A stretch of 64,000 nucleotides of DNA, from NCBI RefSeq assembly GCF_035481615.1, contig NZ_JAYKOT010000003.1:992001-1056000 (forward strand), given 5' to 3'. Origin of the DNA: Citroniella saccharovorans (GTDB lineage Bacteria > Bacillota > Clostridia > Tissierellales > Peptoniphilaceae). A program made the translations under genes and the position numbers. The notes beneath the pieces were generated by a model that did no database searches, was not told the DNA's origin, and worked only from the letters and a program-made list of their open reading frames with translations. How positions within the stretch are numbered: the stretch's first letter is position 1; the number at the start of each line of letters is the position of its first letter. Below, piece after piece: positions 28,119-37,444 of the stretch.

Positions 28119-29507
28119 CTAAAAGTCACAAGAGTTTACAGTTCTTGGGAATGGAATTACATCACGAATATTTTTCATACCAGTTAAGTACATTACCATT
28201 CTTTCAAAGCCCAATCCGTATCCTGCATGCTTAACTCCGCCATATTTTCTAAGTTCTAAATACCACTTGTAATCTTCTATCTTCATATGATTATCTTTTA
28301 TTTTTTTCTCTAAAATATCAAGTCTTTCTTCCCTTTGTGAGCCACCTACAATCTCTCCAACTCCTGGAACTAGAAGGTCCATAGCTGCTACAGTCTTGTG
28401 ATCATCATTTTCTCTCATATAAAATGCCTTGATTTCTTTAGGGTAATCAATTATAAAAACTGGACCATTAACTACTTTTTCAGAAATATATCTTTCGTGT
28501 TCAGTTTGTAAATCTATTCCCCACTCAACTGGATAATCAAATTTTTCTTTTGACTGTTTTAAAATTTCAACAGCTTCAGTATAAGTCATAACTTTAAAAT
28601 CTTTACTTATAACATCTTCTAGCCTTTTTATAATACCTTTTTCAATAAAAGAATCAAAAAATTTCATTTCATCTTTTGCATTTTCTAAAACATAGCTAAT
28701 AATATATTTAAACATATCTTCACAAAGGGCTATATTGTCATGTAAATCTGCAAAACTGATTTCAGGTTCCATCATCCAGAATTCTGCTGCATGTCTAGCT
28801 GTATTTGAATTTTCAGATCTAAAAGTAGGTCCAAAAGTATATATGTTTCTATGAGAAAGTGAATAAGCTTCACCTTGTAACTGACCAGATACTGTCAAAT
28901 GTGTTCTTTTATTAAAGAAATCTTTAGTATAATCAACTTTACCATCTTCATTTTTTGGTGGATTTTCTATATCTAAAGTTGTAACTTGAAACATTTCTCC
29001 CGCACCTTCTGCATCAGAACCAGTGATTATAGGAGTGTGAATATATAAAAATCCTCTTTCGTTAAAGAATTTATGAATAGCAAAACTTAGCAAACTTCTA
29101 ACTCTAAAAACTGCATTAAAAGTATTGGTTCTAGCTCTTAGATGTTCCATAGTTCTTAAATACTCAAATGTATGTCTTTTCTTTTGTAGCGGATAATCAC
29201 TTAAAGAATCAGCTAAAAGTTCTACTTCTTTTGCTTGAATTTCGATTGGCTGTTTTGCTCCTTTTGTTTCAACTAATTTTCCAAAAACTCTAATACCGGT
29301 ATAAAGATTAAACTTTCTAACTTCTTCAAAGTTTTCTAATTCCTTATCAACGACAATTTGTATTGGCTTAAAACAAGTTCCATCAGAAAGTTCTATAAAT
29401 ACAATGTTTTTAGAGTCTCTAAGATTTTTTACCCAAGCCATTATTTCAATATCATTTTCAATTAGTTCGGATTTTTTTTCAAAAATATCTCTTACTGTAA
29501 GCTTCAT
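28119..29507 (-). CDS. asnS: Asparagine--tRNA ligase
   Basis: A 462-residue class IIb synthetase: N-terminal OB-fold anticodon domain (IEIMAWVKNLRDSKNIVFIEL), then the catalytic core with FTHSPIITGSDAEGAGEMF-like motif 2 (visible as HTPIITGSDAEGAGEMFQV), FGPTFRSENSNT, and motif 3 GLGFERMVMYLTG. AsnS rather than AspS is indicated by the GSDAEGAGEMF and C-terminal NIRDVIPFPRT features and by the T-box upstream. AGGAGG precedes the ATG. Confidence 0.97.
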   Translation of the reverse strand: MKLTVRDIFEKKSELIENDIEIMAWVKNLRDSKNIVFIELSDGTCFKPIQIVVDKELENFEEVRKFNLYTGIRVFGKLVETKGAKQPIEIQAKEVELLADSLSDYPLQKKRHTFEYLRTMEHLRARTNTFNAVFRVRSLLSFAIHKFFNERGFLYIHTPIITGSDAEGAGEMFQVTTLDIENPPKNEDGKVDYTKDFFNKRTHLTVSGQLQGEAYSLSHRNIYTFGPTFRSENSNTARHAAEFWMMEPEISFADLHDNIALCEDMFKYIISYVLENAKDEMKFFDSFIEKGIIKRLEDVISKDFKVMTYTEAVEILKQSKEKFDYPVEWGIDLQTEHERYISEKVVNGPVFIIDYPKEIKAFYMRENDDHKTVAAMDLLVPGVGEIVGGSQREERLDILEKKIKDNHMKIEDYKWYLELRKYGGVKHAGYGLGFERMVMYLTGMKNIRDVIPFPRTVNSCDF

Positions 29508-29529
29508 TTTTCCTCCTAAATTTAATTAT

Positions 29530-29742
29530 ATAAAAAAGCCTCCGTCCCTAAGGACGAAAGCTATTATTTCGTTATGCCACCCATAGAAGATTTTAACGCT
29601 ATCCAATGCGTAAAGGCCTAATTAATTTCAGCATTTAAGCTCATAAGTGTTCTTCATATAAGTATTTGTTCGCTTCTCTCACCCTACAAGCGCTCTCTGT
29701 GACAAATTTAACCTATACTACTTTCTTAATCATAGCTTATTT
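29530..29742 (-). ncRNA. T-box riboswitch, asparagine type, controlling asnS-leuS
   Basis: The leader ends in a terminator (AGCTTTCGTCC / GGACGGAGGCT, then T6; about 29,534-29,561). Upstream, GGGTGGCATAACGA is a diverged T-box sequence; its bulge TGGC (29576-29579) would pair with an acceptor end carrying discriminator G, as tRNA-Asn has. The specifier candidate AAC, followed by A as usual, is at 29649-29651 in GAAGAACAC. The GAGAGCGCTTGTAGGGTG block earlier in the leader fits stem I. Uncharged tRNA-Asn would prevent termination. Confidence 0.85.
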
Positions 29743-29748
29743 TTTAAA

Positions 29749-29777
29749 ATTATACCGAAATAATCTGGTTTTGTCAA
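29749..29777 (-). promoter_or_regulatory. Promoter of the T-box-asnS-leuS unit
   Basis: TTGACA (29772-29777) and TATAAT (29749-29754) with exactly 17 bases between them on the minus strand. Confidence 0.85.
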
Positions 29778-29887
29778 ATAAGATAAATTTTTATAAATGA
29801 TAAAGTATTCTTATTTCTTACTAAGAATATTATAATAAAAATATTTTTTAGAATTCTTTTTATAATTAATATCTTATTTATATATGA

Positions 29888-31192
29888 CTAACTTTTTTTC
29901 TTTATTTCATTAAGTCTTTCATTTAAAAGTTTTTCTTCTCCCCTCATTACTTTTTCATAAAACTTTTCACTTATGCCATCTGGAAGATAGTTTGCATCTA
30001 CATATCCATTTTCATAATTATGGGGATATTTATAATTTATACCATAGCCAAGTTTTTTAGCAGATTCATAATGTGTATCTTTTAAAAAATTAGGTACATC
30101 ATTATTTGGATTATTTCTAACAAAATCAATTGCCTTATCTATAGCTAAATATGAGGAATTAGACTTAGGGGAAAGAGCTAAGTAAATAGCTGCTTCTGCT
30201 AAAGTAATCCTTGCTTCAGGCATGCCTATTTTCTCAACTATATTTAATGAGCTTGAAGCAACATTAATAGCGTTTGAATTAGCTAGCCCTATATCCTCAC
30301 TTGCAAGAATACATAACCTCCTAGCTATAAACATCGGGTCCTCTCCAGCCTCTAAAAGTTTTGCTAAGTAGTATATAGCAGCATCAGGACTTGATCCCCG
30401 AACTGATTTTATAAAGGCAGAAATCGTATTATAATGTTCATCATCCCTATTTCCTATATTCTGATATTTTTTTTCTAAAATATCTTCAAGATTTGATTTT
30501 GTAATAATTGATTTTCCATCTTTATAATCAGAGCTTACAGCAGCATTTTCTATAATATTTAAAAGCATTCTTGAATCTCCATTAGAAAATCTTAGTAAAA
30601 AATCTCTAGCATCGCTGTCAATTTCAACTCCCAAGTTTTTAATAATTTCATCCTCATTAAGCGCCTTATCAATAAGTCTATTAAGATCCTCTTTTCTAAG
30701 AGCCTTTATTTCAAATACAATTAATCTTGAAAGAAGTGCCTTATTTACGGAAAAATAAGGATTTTCTGTAGTTGCTCCAATTAAAATTATAAGCCCATTT
30801 TCTACAAAAGGTAATAAATAATCCTGTTGCGATTTATTAAATCTATGAATTTCATCTAGAAATAATATACTTGGCTTTTTATATAATTCTATATTTTGCT
30901 TAGCTTCTTTGACTAGTTTTTTTATATCCCCAACCCCGCTTGTTACAGCCGATAATTTATAGTAAGGGTATGAAAAACTATCTGCCAATATTGAAGATAT
31001 ACTAGTTTTTCCAGTTCCTGGTGGGCCAAAAAATATACAAGAGGGTAAATGATTAGACTTTATCATTTTTTTAAAATAAGCTACAACTTTTTCTTGCCCT
31101 AATATATCATCCATTGTTTTTGGCCTTAATCTATATGGTAGAGGTTTAAAAGCACTTAGATTTTCCTTAGCTTCCATTTCAAATAAATTCAT
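29888..31192 (-). CDS. rarA: Replication-associated recombination ATPase RarA (MgsA)
   Basis: A 434-residue AAA+ ATPase related to clamp loaders and to eukaryotic WRNIP1. The start RPKTMDDILGQEKVVAYFK, Walker A FFGPPGTGKTSI, Walker B FLDEIHRFNKSQQD and sensor GATTENPYF are present, followed by the RarA C-terminal tetramerisation domain (SVRGSSPDAAIYYLAKLLEAGEDP and PNNDVPNFLKDTHY). It acts at stalled replication forks. It stands alone between the T-box leader and the nrdR terminator. Confidence 0.96.
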   Translation of the reverse strand: MNLFEMEAKENLSAFKPLPYRLRPKTMDDILGQEKVVAYFKKMIKSNHLPSCIFFGPPGTGKTSISSILADSFSYPYYKLSAVTSGVGDIKKLVKEAKQNIELYKKPSILFLDEIHRFNKSQQDYLLPFVENGLIILIGATTENPYFSVNKALLSRLIVFEIKALRKEDLNRLIDKALNEDEIIKNLGVEIDSDARDFLLRFSNGDSRMLLNIIENAAVSSDYKDGKSIITKSNLEDILEKKYQNIGNRDDEHYNTISAFIKSVRGSSPDAAIYYLAKLLEAGEDPMFIARRLCILASEDIGLANSNAINVASSSLNIVEKIGMPEARITLAEAAIYLALSPKSNSSYLAIDKAIDFVRNNPNNDVPNFLKDTHYESAKKLGYGINYKYPHNYENGYVDANYLPDGISEKFYEKVMRGEEKLLNERLNEIKKKS

Positions 31193-31302
31193 TAGTTTTC
31201 TCCTTCTTTCTTAGAAAATCCGCATTATATAAATATATTTCTTATGTATAAATAAAATAATAGGTAAATCTACTATCAATTATAACAATTAAATATATAA
31301 AA

Positions 31303-31329
31303 ACAAAAAATAGGAGGAAAATCCTCCTA
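31303..31329 (-). terminator. Terminator of the ftsZ-nrdR unit
   Basis: TAGGAGGA and TCCTCCTA (31311-31318, 31322-31329) form a perfect stem with a 3-base loop; the minus strand continues with T6. Confidence 0.92.
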
Positions 31330-31331
31330 TT

Positions 31332-31790
31332 TTAATTATCTTCCTTGTTTAAATTTTTTACCTCGCTTAAAAAGCCAGTAACATCTTTAAACTCTCTATA
31401 TACGCTTGCGAATCTAATGTATGAGACTTCATCAAGCTCTTTGAGTTTATCCATAACCATATCTCCAATAAGTGTAGAAGTTACTTCCTTTTGATTTAAG
31501 TGATTGAGTGAAATTTCAATTTCATCAACAGCAGCTTCAAGGTCTTCAATGCTTACCGGTCTTTTCTCGCAGCTTCTAATCATTCCCTTTAAAACTTTTT
31601 CTCTAACAAAAGCTTCTCTTGTTTGGTCTTTTTTAATAACCATCAAAGTCGTGTCCTCGTATCTCTCATAAGTTGTAAATCTTTTATTACAGTAAAGACA
31701 CATCCTTCTTCGCCTAATTGACATATTGTCTTCAGTGGGTCTTGAATCTACAACTTTGGTATCATGAAAATTACAATATGGACACTTCAT
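31332..31790 (-). CDS. nrdR: Transcriptional repressor NrdR
   Basis: A 152-residue protein with an N-terminal zinc ribbon (MKCPYCNFHDTKVVDSR, CLYCNKRFTTYER) and an ATP-cone domain (VIKKDQTREAFVREKVLKGM). NrdR senses dATP/ATP and represses ribonucleotide reductase genes by binding NrdR boxes. It begins immediately after the ftsZ stop, an arrangement often found in Firmicutes. No nrd gene is inside the window. Confidence 0.97.
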   Translation of the reverse strand: MKCPYCNFHDTKVVDSRPTEDNMSIRRRRMCLYCNKRFTTYERYEDTTLMVIKKDQTREAFVREKVLKGMIRSCEKRPVSIEDLEAAVDEIEISLNHLNQKEVTSTLIGDMVMDKLKELDEVSYIRFASVYREFKDVTGFLSEVKNLNKEDN

Positions 31791-32843
31791 CTAAAAACCA
31801 CTTCTTTTTAAGAATGAAGGTATGCTAATTTCAGAATCTATTTCTTGTTCTTTTTCTTTCTTTTCTTCTTTAGTTGTATTAACTGCTGGCTTTTCTGGAT
31901 CAAATCCAGTAGCTATAACAGTAATTTTAATATCATCTTTCAATGTTTCATCAGTTCCAGCACCGAAGATAATGTTGGCATCTTTATCAACTGATTCTCT
32001 AATTAAATCTGCTGCTTCATTAATTTCAAAAATTCCAAGCTCTCCACCAGTTACATTAATTAGAACTGACTTTGCACCATCAATTGAAGTTTCTAATAAA
32101 GGAGACTTAATAGCAGCCTTAGCAGCTTCAATACTTCTATTTTCGCCACTAGCAATTCCAATACCCATATGAGCGATACCTTGATCACTCATAACAGATT
32201 TAACATCAGCAAAGTCAAGATTAATTAGATTTGGAACAGCAATTAAATCTGATATACCCTTAATACCATTCATAAGTACTTCATCAGCCATTTCAAAAGC
32301 TTCTACCATAGTTGTTCTCTTTTCAGCAATTTGTAAAAGTCTGTCATTTGGAATAGTTACTAAAGTATCTACCTTTTCTTTTAATACTTGAATCCCTTGT
32401 TCTGCTTGAATTTGTCTTTTTCTTCCTTCAAATGAAAAAGGTTTTGTTACAATTCCAACAGTAAGTATTCCCATTTCTTTAGCAGTTTCTGCAACAATAG
32501 GAGCAGCTCCAGTACCTGTTCCGCCTCCCATTCCAGCAGTTATAAATACCATATCTGCTCCTTGTAAAACATCGGCAATTTCATTCTTAGATTCTTCTGC
32601 TGCTTTTGCTCCAACTGTAGGATCTCCTCCCGCGCCTAATCCTCTAGTAAGCTTTGTACCAATTTGTAGTGCAACATCTGCATTAGAAGATGCAAGAACT
32701 TGTTTGTCGGTATTTACTACTATAAATTCAACTCCCTTTAGTCCATGATCAATCATTCTTTTAAGTGCATTATTTCCACCGCCGCCAACTCCAATGACTT
32801 TAATCTTAGCAAGGTCATTAGAATATACTTCCATATCAAACAT
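31791..32843 (-). CDS. ftsZ: Cell division protein FtsZ
   Basis: A 350-residue tubulin homologue that forms the Z-ring. GTP-binding blocks are IKVIGVGGGGNNALKRM, the tubulin signature GGGTGTGAAP and the T7 loop NLDFADVKSVM. After the globular core (about 1-320) comes a short charged linker and the C-terminal peptide IPSFLKRSGF, which normally binds FtsA, SepF or ZapA-type partners. GGAGG stands nine bases before the ATG. It lies downstream of divIB but has its own promoter beyond a terminator. No ftsA gene accompanies it. Confidence 0.98.
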   Translation of the reverse strand: MFDMEVYSNDLAKIKVIGVGGGGNNALKRMIDHGLKGVEFIVVNTDKQVLASSNADVALQIGTKLTRGLGAGGDPTVGAKAAEESKNEIADVLQGADMVFITAGMGGGTGTGAAPIVAETAKEMGILTVGIVTKPFSFEGRKRQIQAEQGIQVLKEKVDTLVTIPNDRLLQIAEKRTTMVEAFEMADEVLMNGIKGISDLIAVPNLINLDFADVKSVMSDQGIAHMGIGIASGENRSIEAAKAAIKSPLLETSIDGAKSVLINVTGGELGIFEINEAADLIRESVDKDANIIFGAGTDETLKDDIKITVIATGFDPEKPAVNTTKEEKKEKEQEIDSEISIPSFLKRSGF

Positions 32844-32896
32844 TTATTTCATCCTCCAATTCAAATTCACAAATTAATAAATTTAATATCAATGTA

Positions 32897-32902
32897 ATTA
32901 TA
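32897..32902 (-). promoter_or_regulatory. Extended -10 promoter of ftsZ-nrdR
   Basis: TGCTATAAT on the minus strand is an extended -10; the -35 (TAGAAA at 17 bases) is poor. It lies between the divIB terminator and the ftsZ ribosome site, so ftsZ can be expressed independently of the upstream wall genes. Confidence 0.55.
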
Positions 32903-32927
32903 GCAAAATTTAAATATTCTTTCTAAT

Positions 32928-32964
32928 AAAAAAAGTCCTAAACTAGTATAATTTAGGACTTTTT
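32928..32964 (-). terminator. Terminator of the mraZ-divIB gene run
   Basis: AAAAGTCCTAAA and TTTAGGACTTTT arms with a 9-base loop, T-rich on both strands; on the minus strand it closes the transcript after divIB. Confidence 0.8.
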
Positions 32965-33078
32965 CAGAGAAAATCATATTTTTTTGTATTACTTATATAG
33001 ATGTAAAAATCTTATATTTTAGCCATTTTTGATTATAAAATTTTTATTTTCTTTAAATATTGTATCAAAAATATAAAC

Positions 33079-33882
33079 TTAATCTTTTACAACAATTGGA
33101 TTATCTGTATCTTTTAAAATAATTTCCTTAGGAGAAATTTTCTTTTCTTTTAAGTCAATTATAATCTTTTCAATTAGAGAAAATTTGTAATCATAATCTT
33201 CTAATTTGCCAAAACTTATAATTGTATGAGAGTTAACTCTTAATTTAACATCATCCTCAGCTTCACCAAAGTCAATTTCTTTTGTAACTGTATATAAGTC
33301 TTTATCAATGAGTGTTTTTAAAAATTCTTCTTCTCTAGGACTACTTGTAATCTTAGCTCCAATTTGTAAACTGTCATAGGATGCATTGATAATTTTAATA
33401 AGTTTATTTTGCTGTTCTTCACTTAATTTTTTTTCAAGTCTATCAACTATAAGATCAGAAGAAATAATTAAATAACCCTTATCCACACTAACGTAAGCAA
33501 AATCAGCATCTTCAACAACATTAATTACAATCTTATTTGGTAAAAGTTTTTCTACTTTTACAGATTTTATATTATCTAATTGCTTGATATTATTCTCTAT
33601 ATTCTTAGTATTTAGCTTGAAGAAATTCTCCTTACTTATATTTGCCTTTTCAATAATTTCTTCATCCTTTAATAGAATATTGCCCTTAACGACAATATCA
33701 TCTCCAGTTTTAAAATAATCATGAGTTAAGGCTAAAAAAGCTCCCATGAGAATCAAACCTATGATAATAAATAGAGAAGTGAATGCTATCCATTTAGAAT
33801 TATTCTTCTTTTTTCTTTTTTTATTATATTTTTCATCTTCTATAGTTTTATTATCGATATCATAATCATTATTTGAAAACAT
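33079..33882 (-). CDS. divIB: Cell division protein FtsQ/DivIB
   Basis: A 267-residue bitopic membrane protein: a basic cytoplasmic tail (residues 1-30, KKRKKKNNSK), one membrane helix (about 31-52), then a POTRA domain (DDIVVKGNILLKDEEIIEKANI, LDNIKSVKVEKLLPNKIVINV) and a beta domain. Together with FtsL it forms the trimeric divisome subcomplex that activates FtsW and the PBP. It follows murG by 13 bases. Confidence 0.92.
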   Translation of the reverse strand: MFSNNDYDIDNKTIEDEKYNKKRKKKNNSKWIAFTSLFIIIGLILMGAFLALTHDYFKTGDDIVVKGNILLKDEEIIEKANISKENFFKLNTKNIENNIKQLDNIKSVKVEKLLPNKIVINVVEDADFAYVSVDKGYLIISSDLIVDRLEKKLSEEQQNKLIKIINASYDSLQIGAKITSSPREEEFLKTLIDKDLYTVTKEIDFGEAEDDVKLRVNSHTIISFGKLEDYDYKFSLIEKIIIDLKEKKISPKEIILKDTDNPIVVKD

Positions 33883-33895
33883 TACTCTCTCCTAT

Positions 33896-34990
33896 TTATA
33901 AAATTTTTAAAATCTCATCAACTATTATCTGAGAAGAATTTTCTTTGGCTAATTTGTAAGAATTCTTGCTCATAGCCTCTAAAATTTTTTCATCAGCTAG
34001 TATTTCTTTTATTTTATCATATAATAAAGAAGAATTTAAGTCTTTTTCTAAAATCATAGAAGAAGCACCAACATCTTCATATAATTTAGCATTATATTCT
34101 TGGTGGTTTTCCGCTGTATAGCTTTTAGGAATTAAAATCGAAGGAATTTTTAAAAGAGATAGTTCAGATAAAGTTATAGCCCCGCTAGAAGTAACAGCTA
34201 GATCTGTAATATCATAAACTGTGTCTATATCATGAACAAAATCTACAATCTTTATATTGTCTTTTAAAGGACCCTTTAATCCATCCATAAAGCTTTTATA
34301 ATTATCTTTTCCAGTTTGATGATAAATATTAAAATTTATCTCATCGCTATATTTGTTAATCATATCAAGTACAACTTTATTTAGTTTTTCATATCCATTA
34401 GATCCACCAAATGAAAAAATAGTTTTAAGTGATGGATTAAGTCCTAATTTTAAATATGAGTCTATAAGTTTCTCTCTTTTTTTCTTGAAATTTCTAATTG
34501 GATTTCCAGTAACTACTATTTCATTTTTATTTTTTAAATAAGTTTTAGAGGCTTCATAAGTCGTAAGTACTTTATCTACTCTTTTTGCTAAAAATTTATT
34601 TGTAATACCTGGAAGTGAATTTTGCTCATGAATAACTGTTTTTTTTCTTAAAAGCGTTGCAGCTAATAGTACTGGTCCAGATACATAACCACCTGTACCT
34701 ATAACAACATCAGGTTTAAAATCTTTAATTATTTTTCTAGCATCATTAATTCCAATAAGAAGTTCTTTTAAACTTATAAAAAGTTTCTTTCCAAACCTTC
34801 TTGGAAGAGGTAAAACTCTAACCGTTTTAAAGTTTATACCATTTTTCTTAGCTACTTCCTCTTCCATAGAATCTTTTTTCCCTACGTATAAAATCTCAAC
34901 GTCTTTAAATCTATTTCTAAATTCTTCTACTATAGCAACAGCAGGATATATATGTCCGCCAGTACCACCGGCAGATATTATTAATCTCAT
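33896..34990 (-). CDS. murG: Lipid II synthase MurG
   Basis: A 364-residue GT28 glycosyltransferase that adds GlcNAc from UDP-GlcNAc to lipid I on the cytoplasmic membrane face. The N-terminal loop SAGGTGGHIYPAVAI, GTGGYVSGP, HEQNSLPGITNKFL, FGGSNGYEKLN and TSSGAITLSELSLLKIPSILIP are all characteristic. It follows ftsW by two bases. Confidence 0.97.
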   Translation of the reverse strand: MRLIISAGGTGGHIYPAVAIVEEFRNRFKDVEILYVGKKDSMEEEVAKKNGINFKTVRVLPLPRRFGKKLFISLKELLIGINDARKIIKDFKPDVVIGTGGYVSGPVLLAATLLRKKTVIHEQNSLPGITNKFLAKRVDKVLTTYEASKTYLKNKNEIVVTGNPIRNFKKKREKLIDSYLKLGLNPSLKTIFSFGGSNGYEKLNKVVLDMINKYSDEINFNIYHQTGKDNYKSFMDGLKGPLKDNIKIVDFVHDIDTVYDITDLAVTSSGAITLSELSLLKIPSILIPKSYTAENHQEYNAKLYEDVGASSMILEKDLNSSLLYDKIKEILADEKILEAMSKNSYKLAKENSSQIIVDEILKIL

Positions 34991-34992
34991 AG

Positions 34993-36102
34993 TTATTCCT
35001 CATTTCTATATCTATCTTTTGAAATATTTAAAAGTACACCAGACATAATAAAAGTAATTATTAAAGATGTTCCTCCATAACTTATAAAAGGAAGAACCAA
35101 ACCTGTTGGCGGAATTGCCCCAAAAGAAACTCCAATATTTATAGCAGCTTGAATACCTATCGATAAAGTTATTCCGCTAGCTAAAAATCTTCCAAATTCA
35201 TTTTTTGCATCTTTAGCTATAGCTAGTCCTAGCCTTATGAAGTAAAAAAACAAAATAATTATAATAAAAGCTCCAACTATACCAGTTTCTTCAGCAATAA
35301 TTGAAAAAATAAAATCATTATGCGCTTCAGAAAGGTATAAGTATTTTTGCCTGCTCATACCTAGTCCCTGACCAAAAACACCGCCCGTTGTTACAGCAAA
35401 AAGGGCCTGAGAAAGCTGCCATCCCTTATCATGAAAGTCCTTAAGCGGATCTAAAAAAGCTAAAACTCTGTTTTTTCTATAATCAGCACCTGAAAAAAAT
35501 ATAAAATAAATTACACTAACTACAAACAAAGTAGAAGAAACAACAAAATGACTTATTTTCATACCGCTTAAAAAATACATAGCTCCTAATGTAAGTGCTA
35601 TAACTAATGTTGTGGATAAGTTTGGCTGTAAATATATAGGAATAATGGTAATGGCTATAATAATCAAAACAATAAGTAAACCTTTTTTTAAATCAGTTCT
35701 CATTTTTTTATTTTTAGATAAATATGAAGCCATTAAAAGTATACTTGCCCCCTTCATAAAATCCGAAGGCATAAAAGAAATTGGTCCTAGATTTAGCCAC
35801 CTTCTAGCAAAAGTTCCATAATCGCTTGATAAAGGAGTGAAAATTAAAATAAGTAGGATTAAAGATAGAAGATAAATTACTAGGCTAAACTTTTTATATA
35901 CTCTATAATCAATAAAACTTATTAAAATCATAGAAATTATTCCAATTATACCAAATATTAATTGTTTTTTTGCAAAATAATTACTTGCATAGTTAAGTCT
36001 TTGAGCGTATGGCCAAGAAGCACTATATACAAAAATTACGCCTATAATAAATAAAAGAATTATTAGAGCAAACAACTTTTTATCAAATTTAATCCTATTC
36101 AT
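34993..36102 (-). CDS. ftsW: Peptidoglycan polymerase FtsW (SEDS family)
   Basis: A 369-residue SEDS glycosyltransferase with about ten membrane helices. Marks are FARRWLNLGPISFMPSDFMK, QPNLSTTLVIALTLG, the W-Q-L-x-Q-A-L-F block GWQLSQALFAVTTGGVFG, NDFIFSIIAEETG and FISYGGTSL. It polymerises lipid II at the septum with its partner transpeptidase, which is the split PBP gene a few kilobases upstream in the same cluster. FtsW and SpoVE cannot be separated with certainty, but the cluster supports a division role. Confidence 0.94.
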   Translation of the reverse strand: MNRIKFDKKLFALIILLFIIGVIFVYSASWPYAQRLNYASNYFAKKQLIFGIIGIISMILISFIDYRVYKKFSLVIYLLSLILLILIFTPLSSDYGTFARRWLNLGPISFMPSDFMKGASILLMASYLSKNKKMRTDLKKGLLIVLIIIAITIIPIYLQPNLSTTLVIALTLGAMYFLSGMKISHFVVSSTLFVVSVIYFIFFSGADYRKNRVLAFLDPLKDFHDKGWQLSQALFAVTTGGVFGQGLGMSRQKYLYLSEAHNDFIFSIIAEETGIVGAFIIIILFFYFIRLGLAIAKDAKNEFGRFLASGITLSIGIQAAINIGVSFGAIPPTGLVLPFISYGGTSLIITFIMSGVLLNISKDRYRNEE

Positions 36103-36124
36103 ATCATAGTCTCCAATATATCTA

Positions 36125-37435
36125 TTATAAATTATTTACTATCTCCTTAAAATGTCTACCTCTTGTTTCATAATTAGGATACATATCCCAAGATGCACAA
36201 GCAGGAGATAATAAAATATTAGATCCATCTTTAGCCTTATCGAAAAGAACATCAACAGCTTCTTCAAGGTCACTTACGCTAATAATATTTGTAAAACCAC
36301 TTTTTTTAGCTTGGTCTAGAATCTTTTCTTTAGTTTGACCAAAAACTGCTATCATCTTTACTCTGGATTCAAAAGCATTAAATAAATCTTCAAACGAAAC
36401 AAACTTGTCATATCCACCAAGTATTAAATAAATATCTGAATCAAAGGCCTTTATTGCATTTATGGTTGCATCTACATTGGTTCCTTTAGAGTCATTATAG
36501 AATTTTACACCTTGTACTTCTCGCACAAATTCTATTCTATGTTCTACTCCTTTGAAGGTTTTTACAGTGTTTCTGATACATTCAAAAGGTACAGATAGTG
36601 AATCTGCTATAGCAATAGCAATTAAAACATTTTCTAAATTATGTTTTCCTAAAAGTTTTATCTCACAAGTCTTCATTATAACATTATCTTCTGAATCTTT
36701 TACTATATTTTCACCACTTACAAAAATTCCTTTTGATAGTTTTCTTCCCTTACTTGTTCTAACTAGATTAGCTTTAGTTTGAACTTCATGTAGTATTTTA
36801 TCATCATCATTAATAATTAAAAAATCTTCCTCAGTTTGATTTTTTGTTACTTTAAGCTTTGCGTCCCTATATGCTTCAAAAGATCCATGCCAATCATTAT
36901 GATCTGGGGTAATATTTATAATTGAAGCTATATTTGGTTTGAATTTTGATGTATCTTCTAGCTGAAAGGAAGAAGATTCAATAACATATATATCTGAATC
37001 AGATCCACTAATAAAATATGGAAGCATACCAATTCCTATATTGCCAACTAAATGTGATTTATATCCTGCATTTAAAAGAATTTCATTTACAAGTGTAGAT
37101 GTAGTAGTTTTACCATTAGTACCTGTAATTGAAATTATTTTTCTCTTCGGATATAGTCTATATGCAAGTTCCAAATCAGAAATAATTTCAACTTTTTCTT
37201 TAATTTTTTTGACAATTGGGTTTGATGGTTTGATCCCAGGAGATTTTATGCAATATGAAAAATCTTCTAAATTATCTAATTCTTTTAAAACTTTTAAATT
37301 TTTATTGTTAGCTAGTATCTCTTCCTCTTCTAATTTCTCATCATAAATATAGACTTTTTTACCTAGCTCTAATAGGGAACTAGCTGATGCCTTTCCTGTA
37401 ATTCCATATCCTAAAATTAAAACTTTTTCTTCCAT
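36125..37435 (-). CDS. murD: UDP-N-acetylmuramoyl-L-alanine--D-glutamate ligase
   Basis: A 436-residue Mur ligase. The ATP loop is SITGTNGKTTTSTLV, followed by SSFQLEDTSKFKPNIASIINITPDHNDWHG (metal and substrate site), HNLENVLIAIAIA, and the C-terminal YNDSKGTNVDATINAI and LLSPACASWDMYPNY, specific for MurD. It adds D-glutamate to UDP-MurNAc-L-Ala. Located between mraY and ftsW. The other Mur ligases (murC, murE, murF) are not in this cluster. Confidence 0.97.
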   Translation of the reverse strand: MEEKVLILGYGITGKASASSLLELGKKVYIYDEKLEEEEILANNKNLKVLKELDNLEDFSYCIKSPGIKPSNPIVKKIKEKVEIISDLELAYRLYPKRKIISITGTNGKTTTSTLVNEILLNAGYKSHLVGNIGIGMLPYFISGSDSDIYVIESSSFQLEDTSKFKPNIASIINITPDHNDWHGSFEAYRDAKLKVTKNQTEEDFLIINDDDKILHEVQTKANLVRTSKGRKLSKGIFVSGENIVKDSEDNVIMKTCEIKLLGKHNLENVLIAIAIADSLSVPFECIRNTVKTFKGVEHRIEFVREVQGVKFYNDSKGTNVDATINAIKAFDSDIYLILGGYDKFVSFEDLFNAFESRVKMIAVFGQTKEKILDQAKKSGFTNIISVSDLEEAVDVLFDKAKDGSNILLSPACASWDMYPNYETRGRHFKEIVNNL

Positions 37436-37444
37436 TTTTATCTC

